Source: a virus | Length of the DNA: 38,203 nt | Reading direction: 5' to 3' (one strand) | Virus record (IMG/VR): IMGVR_UViG_3300023179_004386 | Coordinates: 1-38,203 of that record | Program-made: the position numbers and the translations under genes | Notes under the pieces: model-generated | What the model saw: only the letters and a program-made list of their open reading frames with translations | Database searches by the model: none | Told to the model about the DNA's origin: nothing | In this document: in pieces, positions 20,655 to 28,437 of the stretch | Layout: every line of letters starts with the position of its first letter | Position numbering within the stretch: position 1 is the stretch's first letter

Positions 20655-21080
20655 TTACTTATCAAAGTAATCTTTTCTAAAGTATCTTGACAAAATATTC
20701 GAATTATAAAACGCTGGTACTCCGTCGTCAAGTGCTTCCGTAAGGACATTGTTTGCAAAGAGTTGTCGTGTCTCCTCAAAGTTTGTTTTGCCCTTTGTTT
20801 TATGTAATGACAGGATAGTTCTACTAAAATTTTCTCTGCCATATTTTTCAATATCTTCTTTAAGTTCCGGACAAGATCCATAATAATTCTTCCAGTCAGA
20901 TTCTGATTTTACTTTTCTACTTTTTCCTTTCGGCGTTCTAAATTGCCATAGGTACTTTCTACCAATATAACAGCGGTGATTATGGTTATTTCGTATATGA
21001 TATACAAACCCATAGTAATCTTGGATTTGATCCGAGTCAAAAAGTTTTCCATTATATATCCAAGGATTATCGTAACTCAT
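20655..21080 (-). CDS. SegE-like GIY-YIG homing endonuclease
   Basis: 141 residues from ATG 21080. GFVYHIRNNHNHRCYIGRKY is the GIY-YIG core in the variant form of T4 SegE (YxxxxxxxxxYIGRK with the catalytic Arg). SDWKNYYGSCPELKEDIEKY, GRENFSRTILSLH and a Glu-containing FEETRQLFANNVL segment follow in the expected order. A free-standing mobile nuclease. It starts inside the end of a 49-residue gene and sits downstream of the nrd genes, a common location for such elements in T4-like phages. Confidence 0.8.
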   Translation of the reverse strand: MSYDNPWIYNGKLFDSDQIQDYYGFVYHIRNNHNHRCYIGRKYLWQFRTPKGKSRKVKSESDWKNYYGSCPELKEDIEKYGRENFSRTILSLHKTKGKTNFEETRQLFANNVLTEALDDGVPAFYNSNILSRYFRKDYFDK

Positions 21081-21216
21081 CAATATAATCTAACACTTTA
21101 TTCAGATATTTATTGACTACTAATTTATCATTTGAAAAAACAATTTCTTCGTTAACCTTATGTTTAAGTTTATAAATTTTTGCCTTTAAAGCGTAAATAT
21201 CTGTGATGTCGATCAT
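21067..21216 (-). CDS. Small phage protein of unknown function
   Basis: 49 residues: MIDITDIYALKAKIYKLKHK then VNEEIVFSNDKLVVNKY and a C-terminal helix (LNKVLDYIDELR). Helical and charged, no known family. Its ATG comes right after the T run of the nrdB terminator, and its end overlaps the SegE-like start by 14 nt, which argues for a real coupled gene. Confidence 0.6.
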   Translation of the reverse strand: MIDITDIYALKAKIYKLKHKVNEEIVFSNDKLVVNKYLNKVLDYIDELR

Positions 21217-21246
21217 AAAAAAATAGGGAAGATTTCTCTTCCCTAT
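21217..21246 (-). terminator. Strong rho-independent terminator after nrdB
   Basis: ATAGGGAAGA/TCTTCCCTAT 10-bp stem with GAAA tetraloop and seven Ts on the minus strand, 11 nt after the nrdB stop. Confidence 0.93.
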
Positions 21247-21257
21247 CTATAACGGAT

Positions 21258-22460
21258 TCAGAGTTTGAATCCACTGAATGTGTCTTTTTTCACATCTTGT
21301 TTGATTCCACCAACTACATAACTTTCTACTTCGGTTTCCTGAGGAGCCACCTGGAGACCTTTAGAGGAAATCCAGTGCTGTGTCCAAGGAAGGGGGTTGT
21401 TATTTGCGGAAATATCGTATTTTGGTTTGAGTCCAATTGCTTTCAATCTACGATTTGCAATCCATTCAACGTATTGCTGAAGAAGTTTATCGTTTAATCC
21501 AATCATGCTTCCATCTTTGAACAGATAATCTGCCCATTTCTTTTCTTCGTTCACAGCACGATCAAACATTGCATAAGTCCACTCTTCTTCTTCCTTTGCA
21601 ATTTTCTGCATTTCAGGATCGTCACCTTCTCTCCACTTATTCAGAATGTTCTGAGTAAGTGCTAGATGTTGATTTTCGTCTCGTGCGATGAGACTAATAA
21701 TTTTAGCTGATCCTTCCATAAGCTTAAGTTCGCCAAAGGCGAAACTGCAAGCAAAGCTAACGTAAAACCGAATACCTTCAAGAATGTTAACATTTGCAAT
21801 TGCTCTATAGAGTTTTCTTTTAACATCGTTAAGTGTATCTTTGGCTAAGGGAACTCCTTCAAGTTGATGCACCCAGGCATTGGATGATCCATATTCTTGA
21901 GCTGATTGTATAAAATCATTATATGATTCTGTAACACTCTTAGCACGTTCTAGAATGCGCTCATCACCAATAATTGTATCAAACACTTCAGAAGGGTTTG
22001 AATAAATGTTTTTAATAATGTAGGTATAAGAGCGACTATGAATCATCTCCATAAACTCCCACACTGTCATACATGCTTCCAGTTCTGGAAGAGAACAGTA
22101 TGGCAAAAATGCCAATCCTGGACCTCTACCTTGAACACTATCTAGCATAATTTGATACTTCAAATTTGAGGTATAAATGTGCTTTTGCTCACTTCTTAAA
22201 GTTTGATAATCACCCCTATCTTTTTGTAGAGACACCTCTTCGGGTCTCCAAAAATATCCAAGTTGTTGAGTAGTAAGTTTTTCAAATATAGGATACTTGT
22301 AGGAATCGTATCTCTGAACCCCCAAAGGTTTTCCAAAAAACATGGGTTGTTTTTTAGTGTCAACTTCTTCAGTATTAAAGACCGTCATTCCCTTGACTTG
22401 CATCTGATGCTCCTCTGCGGAAGAAATTTTAAACTGCACAGGACTCACATTCTCCTTCAT
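21258..22460 (-). CDS. nrdB: Ribonucleotide reductase class Ia, small (radical) subunit
   Basis: 400 residues. All diiron ligands and the radical site are present: LLDSVQGRG-type Asp107 (MLDSVQGRG), WEFMEMIHSRSY with Glu138, His141 and radical Tyr145, Glu228 in ILEGIRFYVSF, and ARDENQHLALTQ with Glu262 and His265. It provides the tyrosyl radical for NrdA. The start overlaps the nrdA end by 32 nt; a second Met (25) is possible but the longer form keeps the coupling. C-terminal SGFKL could be the NrdA-docking tail. The enzyme makes dNTPs for phage replication. Confidence 0.95.
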   Translation of the reverse strand: MKENVSPVQFKISSAEEHQMQVKGMTVFNTEEVDTKKQPMFFGKPLGVQRYDSYKYPIFEKLTTQQLGYFWRPEEVSLQKDRGDYQTLRSEQKHIYTSNLKYQIMLDSVQGRGPGLAFLPYCSLPELEACMTVWEFMEMIHSRSYTYIIKNIYSNPSEVFDTIIGDERILERAKSVTESYNDFIQSAQEYGSSNAWVHQLEGVPLAKDTLNDVKRKLYRAIANVNILEGIRFYVSFACSFAFGELKLMEGSAKIISLIARDENQHLALTQNILNKWREGDDPEMQKIAKEEEEWTYAMFDRAVNEEKKWADYLFKDGSMIGLNDKLLQQYVEWIANRRLKAIGLKPKYDISANNNPLPWTQHWISSKGLQVAPQETEVESYVVGGIKQDVKKDTFSGFKL

Positions 22461-24728
22461 CTACTTTACTTAACTCATTGAGTAACTCAGTTAAAATGGG
22501 TTTCTTTTCTTCTTCCACTTCATCAGTTTTAATATCATAGGTATTCTGATAATAAGAAGTTTTCCACCCGTACTTGTATGTAGTCAAGAAGTCATTTGCC
22601 ATAATTGAAACTGGAACTTCATTGTCAGGATAGTTCTCTGGATTGTAACTCCAGTTACCAGAAATTGCCTGATCAAAGAACTTCTGCATCATTGCAACAA
22701 CTTTAATATACCCATCATTACTCTTCATATCCCATAATAAAGTATAATTATTCTTAAGAGTTTGATACTGTGGAACGATTTGCTTCAGAGGTCCTTTCTT
22801 GGACTTTTTAATTGAAAGAAATCCTCTGGGTGGTTCGATGCCATTGGTTGCGTTAGAGACGACAGAACTGCTCTCTGATGGCATCTGTGCCGACAGGGTG
22901 GAGTGCCTAAGTCCATGTTCTAGGATAGATGCTCGGAGTGCCTCCCAGTCGTGTTGAAGAGGCACAGAGGAAATCTCATCAACATCTCTCTTATAGGTAT
23001 CAATAGGAAGAATACCATCAGAATACTTGGTGCGTCCAAAATATTTACAATGCCCCTTTTCTTTAGCAATTTGATTGGATGCTTTTAGCAAATAATACTG
23101 AAAAGATTCTGAAAGCCCATGAACCGCATCCCAGGATTCTTGAGAATCATATTTGAATCCCAATTTGGCAAGATAATGAGCCAATCCAATGAACCCTACA
23201 CCAAGAGAACGACGTGCCTTTGTGGCAACTTCTGCAGCAAGCACAGGATACTTTTGATAGTCAATCAACTCCTCCAAACCACGAACAGAAAGTTCACATA
23301 GTTCTTCCAGTTCATCATCAGATTTTACTTTACCAACATTGATAGCAGAAAGAATGCAAAGAGCAATCTCACCTGTTGTTTCATCAATATGTTGAATTGG
23401 ATATGTCGGTAGAGTGATTTCTTGACACAGATTGCTCATCTCAATCTTATCCTTGAAGGATGAGTGAAAATTACAATGATCAATATTCATGATGTAGATA
23501 CGACCCGTCTCAGCACGTTCTTTGAGGAGACTAAGAATGAGTTCCTGTGCCTTGACAGTTTTCTTCGGAATGGACGGATTGTTTTCATATCCAACGTAAA
23601 GAGAGTCAAACTCAATTGTTCCGAAAGAATCATAAAGTCTAGGTACATCATGTGGGGAGAAAAGCGTAATCTCACCATCTTGAATAAACCTTTCATAGAA
23701 TAACTTCGAAATTTGAATAGAGTAATCCAACTTACGAACACGATTATCTTCTGTTCCCTTATTGTTCTTAAGAACTAGAATGTCTTGGATTTCTTGGTGC
23801 CAGATAGGAAAATGAACTGTAGCAGAACCACCTCTGATACCGTTCTGTGTACAGCATCTGACAGTTGCCTCAAACTTCTTAAGGAAGGGGATAACGCCTG
23901 TGTGTTGTACCTCTCCACCTCGGATCCTAGAGTTGATACCACGGATTCTACCTGCGTTGATACCGATACCAGCCCTCTGTGAGACATACCTGCCAATAGC
24001 CATATCACTGCTAAAGATACTATCGAGGGTGTCATCAACATCAACGAGAACACAAGATGCAAATTGACGAAGGGGTGTTCGCACCCCTGCCATGATTGGT
24101 GTTGGAATGTTGATTCTGTGCCTTGAGATTGCGTCATAATACCTCTTGACGTATGAAAGACGGGTTTCTTTAGGATACTCTGCAAATATTGTCAGAGCAA
24201 TCATCATGTACATAAATTGTGGAGTCTCATATACACCACCAGTGCTACGATCTTGTACAAGATACTTATCAACTACCTGACGAAGACCTGCATAGGTAAA
24301 CAAATAGTCTCTATCGTGCCGAATAAAAGCGTTTGCAGACTCAATTTCTTCCTTAGAATACTTATTGTAAATGTCACTATCATAGACTTCTGCAGAAACA
24401 CAATCCATTATATGAGTTTCAAGATGAGGAAGTTCTTGCATCTTCCCATAAAGTTGCTTACGAATTGAAAAAAGAAGTAGACGGGCAGCAACAAACTGAT
24501 AATTTGGATGCTCCAAATCAATCAAATCTGATGCAGAACGAATCAGAATCTCCTGGATTTCTGATGTAGTAATTCCATCATAAAATTGAATACCAGATTG
24601 TATTTCAACTTGTGATGCAGAAACTCCGGAAGATTCTTACATGCCTCATCAACCATCACATGCATTTTATCAAGATCTATTTGCTCAACATGCCCGTTTC
24701 GCTTTTTAACTTTAAGACCGTTACTCAT
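22429..24728 (-). CDS. nrdA: Ribonucleotide reductase class Ia, large subunit, with a frameshift near the N-terminus
   Basis: The first 36 residues (from ATG 24728, sharing ATGA with the primase stop) are an ATP-cone start: LKVKKRNGHVEQIDLDKMHV. Near 24625-24632 the frame breaks after KNLPE. One extra base there would join it to GVSASQVEIQSGIQFYDGIT and the rest of the protein in the other frame. The total length, 2300 nt, is one short of 767 codons. The rest is complete: SCVLVDVDDTLDS (C225 equivalent), SNLCQEI (N437/C439/E441), IALCILSAINVG (C462), and the redox C-terminus CESCAV. Sequencing error, real mutation or programmed shift cannot be separated here. Confidence 0.9.
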
Positions 24729-25693
24729 ATCTTTTTCCAAGTAGTGAATTTTAGTTTTGCTTCTAGTCCAGAATATGTATTTAATTCTATCATTTTCTGA
24801 ACATTTTGTCCAGAAAGAACCATATCATTAATATCCTTTTCTTTTATTGTCGAAGGCCAGATGACAACTTTTTGTCCCATTTCGATAACACGGGAAATTC
24901 TTGATAGGATTTCTGAATTACGTGGTTCGTTATCATATATCCAAACACAATCGTGAATGCCCCACTTACTGACATCACCATCAGCGCCACACAAAGCAAT
25001 AGAGTTTGAAATGAAAGTGGAGTCAAATGGCCCTTCGGTGACATATACAGTTTTGTCTTTTTGAACTTCATCAAGTCCATAGATTTTTGGGGCATCGTCA
25101 TAAAGCATCACAGTAATGTATTTAACCTTGTTTGGACCGATTGCTCTTCCCTGAAATCCTATGAGAGAGTTCTGATAAAAGATGGGAATGATAATCCTCG
25201 GTTCGTCATACTTTGTACTCTCAAAGGTTTGTTTAAGAGAATTAGTCCATTCCTTAAACTTTTCGGCATAATAAAATTTATTTGGATTTAATTTTCTACC
25301 CTGTAAATATCCAGATGCACTTGGATTTTCAGATGCTTTGGGTAAATCAAGTTTTGGTTTAAACTCAGGAACCTTAAATTCAAATTTGGGCTCTTCTACT
25401 GTAAAATTCTTACCAGTATGTCCTTCTTTAAATTTATCAAAAGAATATTGCTTATGAATTTCTATGTCAAGTTGTTTTAGAAAATTATTAAATGATATGT
25501 TTATACCACAGTTATGACACTTAAAATTAGTGTTATTTTTAACCTGATAAAGATATCCTCTCAACTTATTCTTGTTTTTTTGAGAATCTCCACAAATAGG
25601 GCAACGAAAATTATAAAGATTGTTCTTTACCTTTTTAAATTTTTGAAGGCGAGAAGATATCAAATTTATATACTTAACGTCAACAAAATCCAT
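24725..25693 (-). CDS. DNA primase (gp61-like, Toprim)
   Basis: 322 residues. The N-terminal zinc site has CPIC (31-34) and CHNC (59-62). A linker rich in Lys/Pro/Phe follows, then the Toprim domain: VYVTEGPFDSTFI with Glu220, ALCGADGDVS, and WIYDNEPRN (DxD-like). This matches T4-like gp61, which makes RNA primers on the lagging strand with the gp41 helicase. The stop overlaps the nrdA ATG. Confidence 0.88.
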   Translation of the reverse strand: MDFVDVKYINLISSRLQKFKKVKNNLYNFRCPICGDSQKNKNKLRGYLYQVKNNTNFKCHNCGINISFNNFLKQLDIEIHKQYSFDKFKEGHTGKNFTVEEPKFEFKVPEFKPKLDLPKASENPSASGYLQGRKLNPNKFYYAEKFKEWTNSLKQTFESTKYDEPRIIIPIFYQNSLIGFQGRAIGPNKVKYITVMLYDDAPKIYGLDEVQKDKTVYVTEGPFDSTFISNSIALCGADGDVSKWGIHDCVWIYDNEPRNSEILSRISRVIEMGQKVVIWPSTIKEKDINDMVLSGQNVQKMIELNTYSGLEAKLKFTTWKKI

Positions 25694-25727
25694 AAAAACA
25701 AATAATCAATAATACCAGTTTAGCAGG

Positions 25728-25835
25728 TTATCTTATTTTGTCAATACAGAAACTGGTAATTATTCCTGTCCATTTGATGACAGAATTGGTAAGTTTTTGA
25801 AGAGAATAGAGTGTTGTCTTCTTTTGAGTTTTCAT
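25728..25835 (-). CDS. Possible 35-residue leader peptide or small protein
   Basis: MKTQKKTTLYSLQKLTNSVI, then a short hydrophobic tail (KWTGIITSFCIDKIR). Basic start, amphipathic. An AATAAATA late-like box (25859-25866) and a TTGGT/ACCAA hairpin (25835-25850) precede the ATG, a layout like the HNH leaders. No homologue known; it could be chance. Confidence 0.3.
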   Translation of the reverse strand: MKTQKKTTLYSLQKLTNSVIKWTGIITSFCIDKIR

Positions 25836-25856
25836 TGGTGAGAATACCAACACTCT
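25808..25856. repeat. Long inverted repeat with nested hairpin
   Basis: AGAGTGTTG (25808-25816) pairs with CAACACTCT (25848-25856), enclosing TTGGT/ACCAA. On the plus strand a T-rich tail follows; on the minus strand the T run is weak. The two hairpins exclude each other, so it could be a switch or a bidirectional terminator. The rest of the 25694-25867 gap shows only a TTGACA (25739-25744) with poor -10 candidates before the primase gene. Confidence 0.5.
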
Positions 25857-25867
25857 TTTATTTATTT

Positions 25868-26299
25868 TTAACGAAGATTGGGTGATGATGGTTGTTGACG
25901 AAGATCATCTCTTATTTGATGCATTTCACTTGGAGTCCACCATCCGGAGGCAAGTGTTGAAATAGCAGTCGTTAATACTGCCAATAAAATTCCACATCCA
26001 ACAGTCATCCATTTGATTTTTGAAATTTCAGACACTTTATCTTCCAAATCAGACATTCTTTCTCCAGATTTTTGATGCTCCTTTTCATTCTCTTCTTTCA
26101 GATGTTCTATCATTTTAAGAAGTAAGTCATCAGTTCTTTGCTGATACTCAATTTTTTCATCGTGAACTGCAAGCATCTTAATTACATTTGTATTAACTTC
26201 ACTTAATTTTTGAATAGCATCATCCAGTTTGTTGACTATATTTGCAAAGTCAGCAAACTTTTGTTCTAGTACAGCAACTTTTACGATTTCTTCTGACAT
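25868..26299 (-). CDS. Coiled-coil protein with a C-terminal membrane segment
   Basis: 143 residues. Residues 1-90 are heptad-like and charged (LEQKFADFANIVNKLDDAIQ, EKIEYQQRTDDLLLKMIEHL, ERMSDLEDKVSEISK). One membrane helix follows (about 97-117, WMTVGCGILLAVLTTAISTL), with a short polar tail. The layout resembles phage holin-accessory or membrane-anchoring proteins. A GATAAATA late-like box lies at 26361-26368, and the leader has a GCAAAGT/ACTTTGC inverted repeat (26309-26341). Function unknown. Confidence 0.6.
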   Translation of the reverse strand: MSEEIVKVAVLEQKFADFANIVNKLDDAIQKLSEVNTNVIKMLAVHDEKIEYQQRTDDLLLKMIEHLKEENEKEHQKSGERMSDLEDKVSEISKIKWMTVGCGILLAVLTTAISTLASGWWTPSEMHQIRDDLRQQPSSPNLR

Positions 26300-26359
26300 T
26301 GTTCTAGAGCAAAGTATGGGTTTAAGTGAAAAGCACTTTGCAAATATAAGTCGGTAGAA

Positions 26360-26572
26360 TTATTTATCAATCATCCATCTTTTGCGAGAACCAGGTGGTA
26401 ATTTAATCTGAGGTTTCTTTCTTTTAATCATACCCATCACAGGAGATATTCCTGCTCTTGGTCCAGCAGCAGGAGGATCTGCACCAAATCCCCCAGATTG
26501 ACCGGTAGCATTTGCCGTCATCATCTCTTCTCTAACAATATTAATTATCCAATCAAGTTTCTTCTTTTCCAT
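26360..26572 (-). CDS. Small conserved phage protein of unknown function
   Basis: 70 residues from MEKKKLDWIINIVREEMMTA (ATG 26572); a frame reaching further upstream runs inside the previous gene. A Gly/Pro/Ala-rich linker (SGGFGADPPAAGPRAG) leads to a basic tail (MIKRKKPQIKLPPGSRKRWM). Overlaps the preceding gene by 20 nt. The helix-plus-basic-tail form is common among cyanophage virion-associated small proteins; no activity is known. Confidence 0.65.
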   Translation of the reverse strand: MEKKKLDWIINIVREEMMTANATGQSGGFGADPPAAGPRAGISPVMGMIKRKKPQIKLPPGSRKRWMIDK

Positions 26573-26945
26573 TGTAGATTTTGTAGAGTTTGGAAAGACA
26601 ATTGACATCAACTTCAATATCGTGAATTGAAGATTTTGGATACTCTGGAAATCTTCCAAGAAATATAACAAAACTTTTCATTGAAGACCAAAGATCTTTT
26701 TCAATTTTAAAGAAGAGCATAGGTGTAGTTGCTTCACCAAATACATTATAAAGAATAATAAAATGGTTAAGAAGAAGGTGAGTTTTTAGCTCACCATTAT
26801 TCTTATATCTTTTCAAGAGTCTTTTGATATATTTGAAATGATTCAAATCCTTATCAAAATCTTCTCTGGTTACTGCCTGAGGATTTTCATAATGTTTAAT
26901 AGCAAACAAGAGGAAATTGTCCTCATTCAACTCATTAAAAATCAT
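26553..26945 (-). CDS. Conserved T4-like cyanophage protein of unknown function
   Basis: 130 residues: NEDNFLLFAIKHYENPQAVT, DLNHFKYIKRLLKRYKNNGE, LKTHLLLNHFIILYNVFGEA, and KDLWSSMKSFVIFLGRFPEY. The composition is helical and aromatic. I recall this protein as strongly conserved in marine T4-like phages next to structural genes, without assigned function. It follows the virion protein gene by 6 nt and should be expressed from the same late promoter. Confidence 0.72.
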   Translation of the reverse strand: MIFNELNEDNFLLFAIKHYENPQAVTREDFDKDLNHFKYIKRLLKRYKNNGELKTHLLLNHFIILYNVFGEATTPMLFFKIEKDLWSSMKSFVIFLGRFPEYPKSSIHDIEVDVNCLSKLYKIYNGKEET

Positions 26946-26951
26946 TTAGTA

Positions 26952-27989
26952 TCAAGCAACAGTAGTAAGTGTAGATGTTCCGATACCAACTGATCCAGTA
27001 GTTCCTGCACCACCAACATTGCGAAGAAGAACATCACCAAATTGTGAGGTAAATGAACTAATTACACCAACACCATTTGAACCATCGGTGATAACTCCAA
27101 TAAATCCAGATGGAATATCAATAGACAGTTTTGTTGCTCTTGTAAAAGTACTGAATGTAACAGCAAGACCTGCAACAATTGTATAAGGAACAGTGCTTGC
27201 AGTTCCAATCTGAACAGAAGTAGTTCCGACAGCAACAATAGGAACGTTAGTCAGTGCCGAACCAACACGAATTGAACTTCCAATAGCAACACCTGCTACT
27301 GAATCAACAAAGATATTAGTTCCACCAATCGCAACAGTTTGTCCCGATGTGGTTAATGTTGTTGAGATTGCAACGTTTGCAGAAAGGACTGTACTTGGTG
27401 CAGTAAATGCAAATGATACTCTGTTTGTAACTTGACCATTAAAGTTTGTAAACACATCTGGTGATCCGTGCAGAGCAGCCGTTGATGACCAGGCATATTG
27501 AGTGGATCCTGATGATGATGCAGTTGCAACGATTGCTGTGGATTCGTTTGCATTATTTGCATCAAAGGTACGAATTCTCATCGTTGCACCAGCACTTGCA
27601 AAAACAAACTCATTGAATACAACGTGAATATACCCAGTAGTGTTGGTAGCAATACCAGTAGTTGCTCCACCACCGATGGCAATTCTTGAGGATCTATTTG
27701 GATCTTCAAAGAAGACTGCAACAGGACCAGCAGTTCCAATACCAGTTCCACCAACATCACCGATTGCTGTAGTACTATTAAGTCCAGCAACTGGAACTAG
27801 AACCTCATCATAATACGACGATGAAATACCAGAATGTTCGTTAGTACCGTATCTTCTATAAACCCATCCACGCACATCTGCAAAGCAATTCCAAGGAGTA
27901 TTGTTTCTATCATTCTCAGACAGATGTTTGGGAATAGCGTAGTTATTTGCTGCGGTTTCAGATGCTGTGGAAATGCCCCAGAGTGCCAT
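26952..27989 (-). CDS. Virion structural protein (putative)
   Basis: 345 residues, low in charge and rich in Ala, Gly, Ser, Thr and Val. The N-terminus (MALWGISTASETAANNYAIP, then WNCFADVRGWVYRRYGTNEH) resembles structural proteins of cyanophages; the rest is beta-strand repeats such as TTSGQTVAIGGTNIFVDSVA and GTTSVQIGTASTVPYTIV. That composition fits a head decoration, neck or tail-associated protein. A TATAAATA late promoter sits 33 nt upstream behind a terminator. The exact position in the virion is unknown. Confidence 0.75.
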   Translation of the reverse strand: MALWGISTASETAANNYAIPKHLSENDRNNTPWNCFADVRGWVYRRYGTNEHSGISSSYYDEVLVPVAGLNSTTAIGDVGGTGIGTAGPVAVFFEDPNRSSRIAIGGGATTGIATNTTGYIHVVFNEFVFASAGATMRIRTFDANNANESTAIVATASSSGSTQYAWSSTAALHGSPDVFTNFNGQVTNRVSFAFTAPSTVLSANVAISTTLTTSGQTVAIGGTNIFVDSVAGVAIGSSIRVGSALTNVPIVAVGTTSVQIGTASTVPYTIVAGLAVTFSTFTRATKLSIDIPSGFIGVITDGSNGVGVISSFTSQFGDVLLRNVGGAGTTGSVGIGTSTLTTVA

Positions 27990-28021
27990 TCTTTTTACCT
28001 ATAATTCGTTAATCTAAAAAG

Positions 28022-28029
28022 TATTTATA
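28022..28029 (-). promoter_or_regulatory. Late promoter for the virion protein gene
   Basis: TATAAATA on the minus strand, in the T-run end of the terminator just upstream; ATG at 27989. Confidence 0.8.
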
Positions 28030-28060
28030 AAAAAATGAGACCTCGTTAGTTAGAGGTCTC
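28029..28060 (-). terminator. Terminator overlapping the end of a small membrane-protein gene
   Basis: GAGACCTC/GAGGTCTC 8-bp stem, 8-nt loop containing the TAA stop of 28046-28213, and a T run on the minus strand (28029-28035). It insulates the late promoter next to it. Confidence 0.85.
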
Positions 28061-28213
28061 TTTGTTTTTTGAAAGAACCAGTAAAATATTTCTTATGAAC
28101 TGATAGACAGTATTTGCCTTTATTTTTTTATTTTGTCCAAGATATTCAGAAAGGGAAAACAATAATCCAAGGACTACTGTTATTCCCCAATTTGCTACTA
28201 AACAACTAATCAC
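28046..28213 (-). CDS. Small membrane protein, possibly holin-like
   Basis: 55 residues from a GTG that overlaps the previous stop (GTGA). MISCLVANWGITVVLGLLFS is one membrane helix; then LSEYLGQNKKIKANTVYQFI and a basic tail. The short TM with an NWG start and a SLSEYLGxxxxIKANSVxQ-type second half recurs in T4-like cyanophages. The form is compatible with a small holin or another membrane protein, but no lysis gene is adjacent. Its stop lies in the terminator loop. Confidence 0.65.
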   Translation of the reverse strand: MISCLVANWGITVVLGLLFSLSEYLGQNKKIKANTVYQFIRNILLVLSKNKETSN

Positions 28214-28383
28214 TTGCAGTTCTTGAGAAGAGCTACTCTTACTGTTGAGGCAATTACATTATCAATATCGTTGTCGGTTGTTGCGACATAACGATCAATC
28301 AGATCCACAACCAGTTTCTTTACCTGGCAGGAATTCATAAACTGAATCAAGACTGGTTTTAAAAGATTTACTACGTTAGCCAT
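28210..28383 (-). CDS. Small phage protein of unknown function
   Basis: 57 residues: MANVVNLLKPVLIQFMNSCQ, VKKLVVDLIDRYVATTDNDI, and DNVIASTVRVALLKNCK. It looks like a compact helical protein with two Cys. Coupled to the next membrane-protein gene by GTGA. No family known. Together the two fill an otherwise empty 400-bp stretch. Confidence 0.65.
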   Translation of the reverse strand: MANVVNLLKPVLIQFMNSCQVKKLVVDLIDRYVATTDNDIDNVIASTVRVALLKNCK

Positions 28384-28437
28384 TTTGAGAATCCTATTAC
28401 AACAATATTATTTAGGAATTTTACCGAATTTTAACAA

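Noticed and set aside
25808-25866. Terminator for a plus-strand transcript
   Set aside because: The T-rich tail is on the plus strand, but no plus-strand gene was found upstream; kept only as an inverted repeat.
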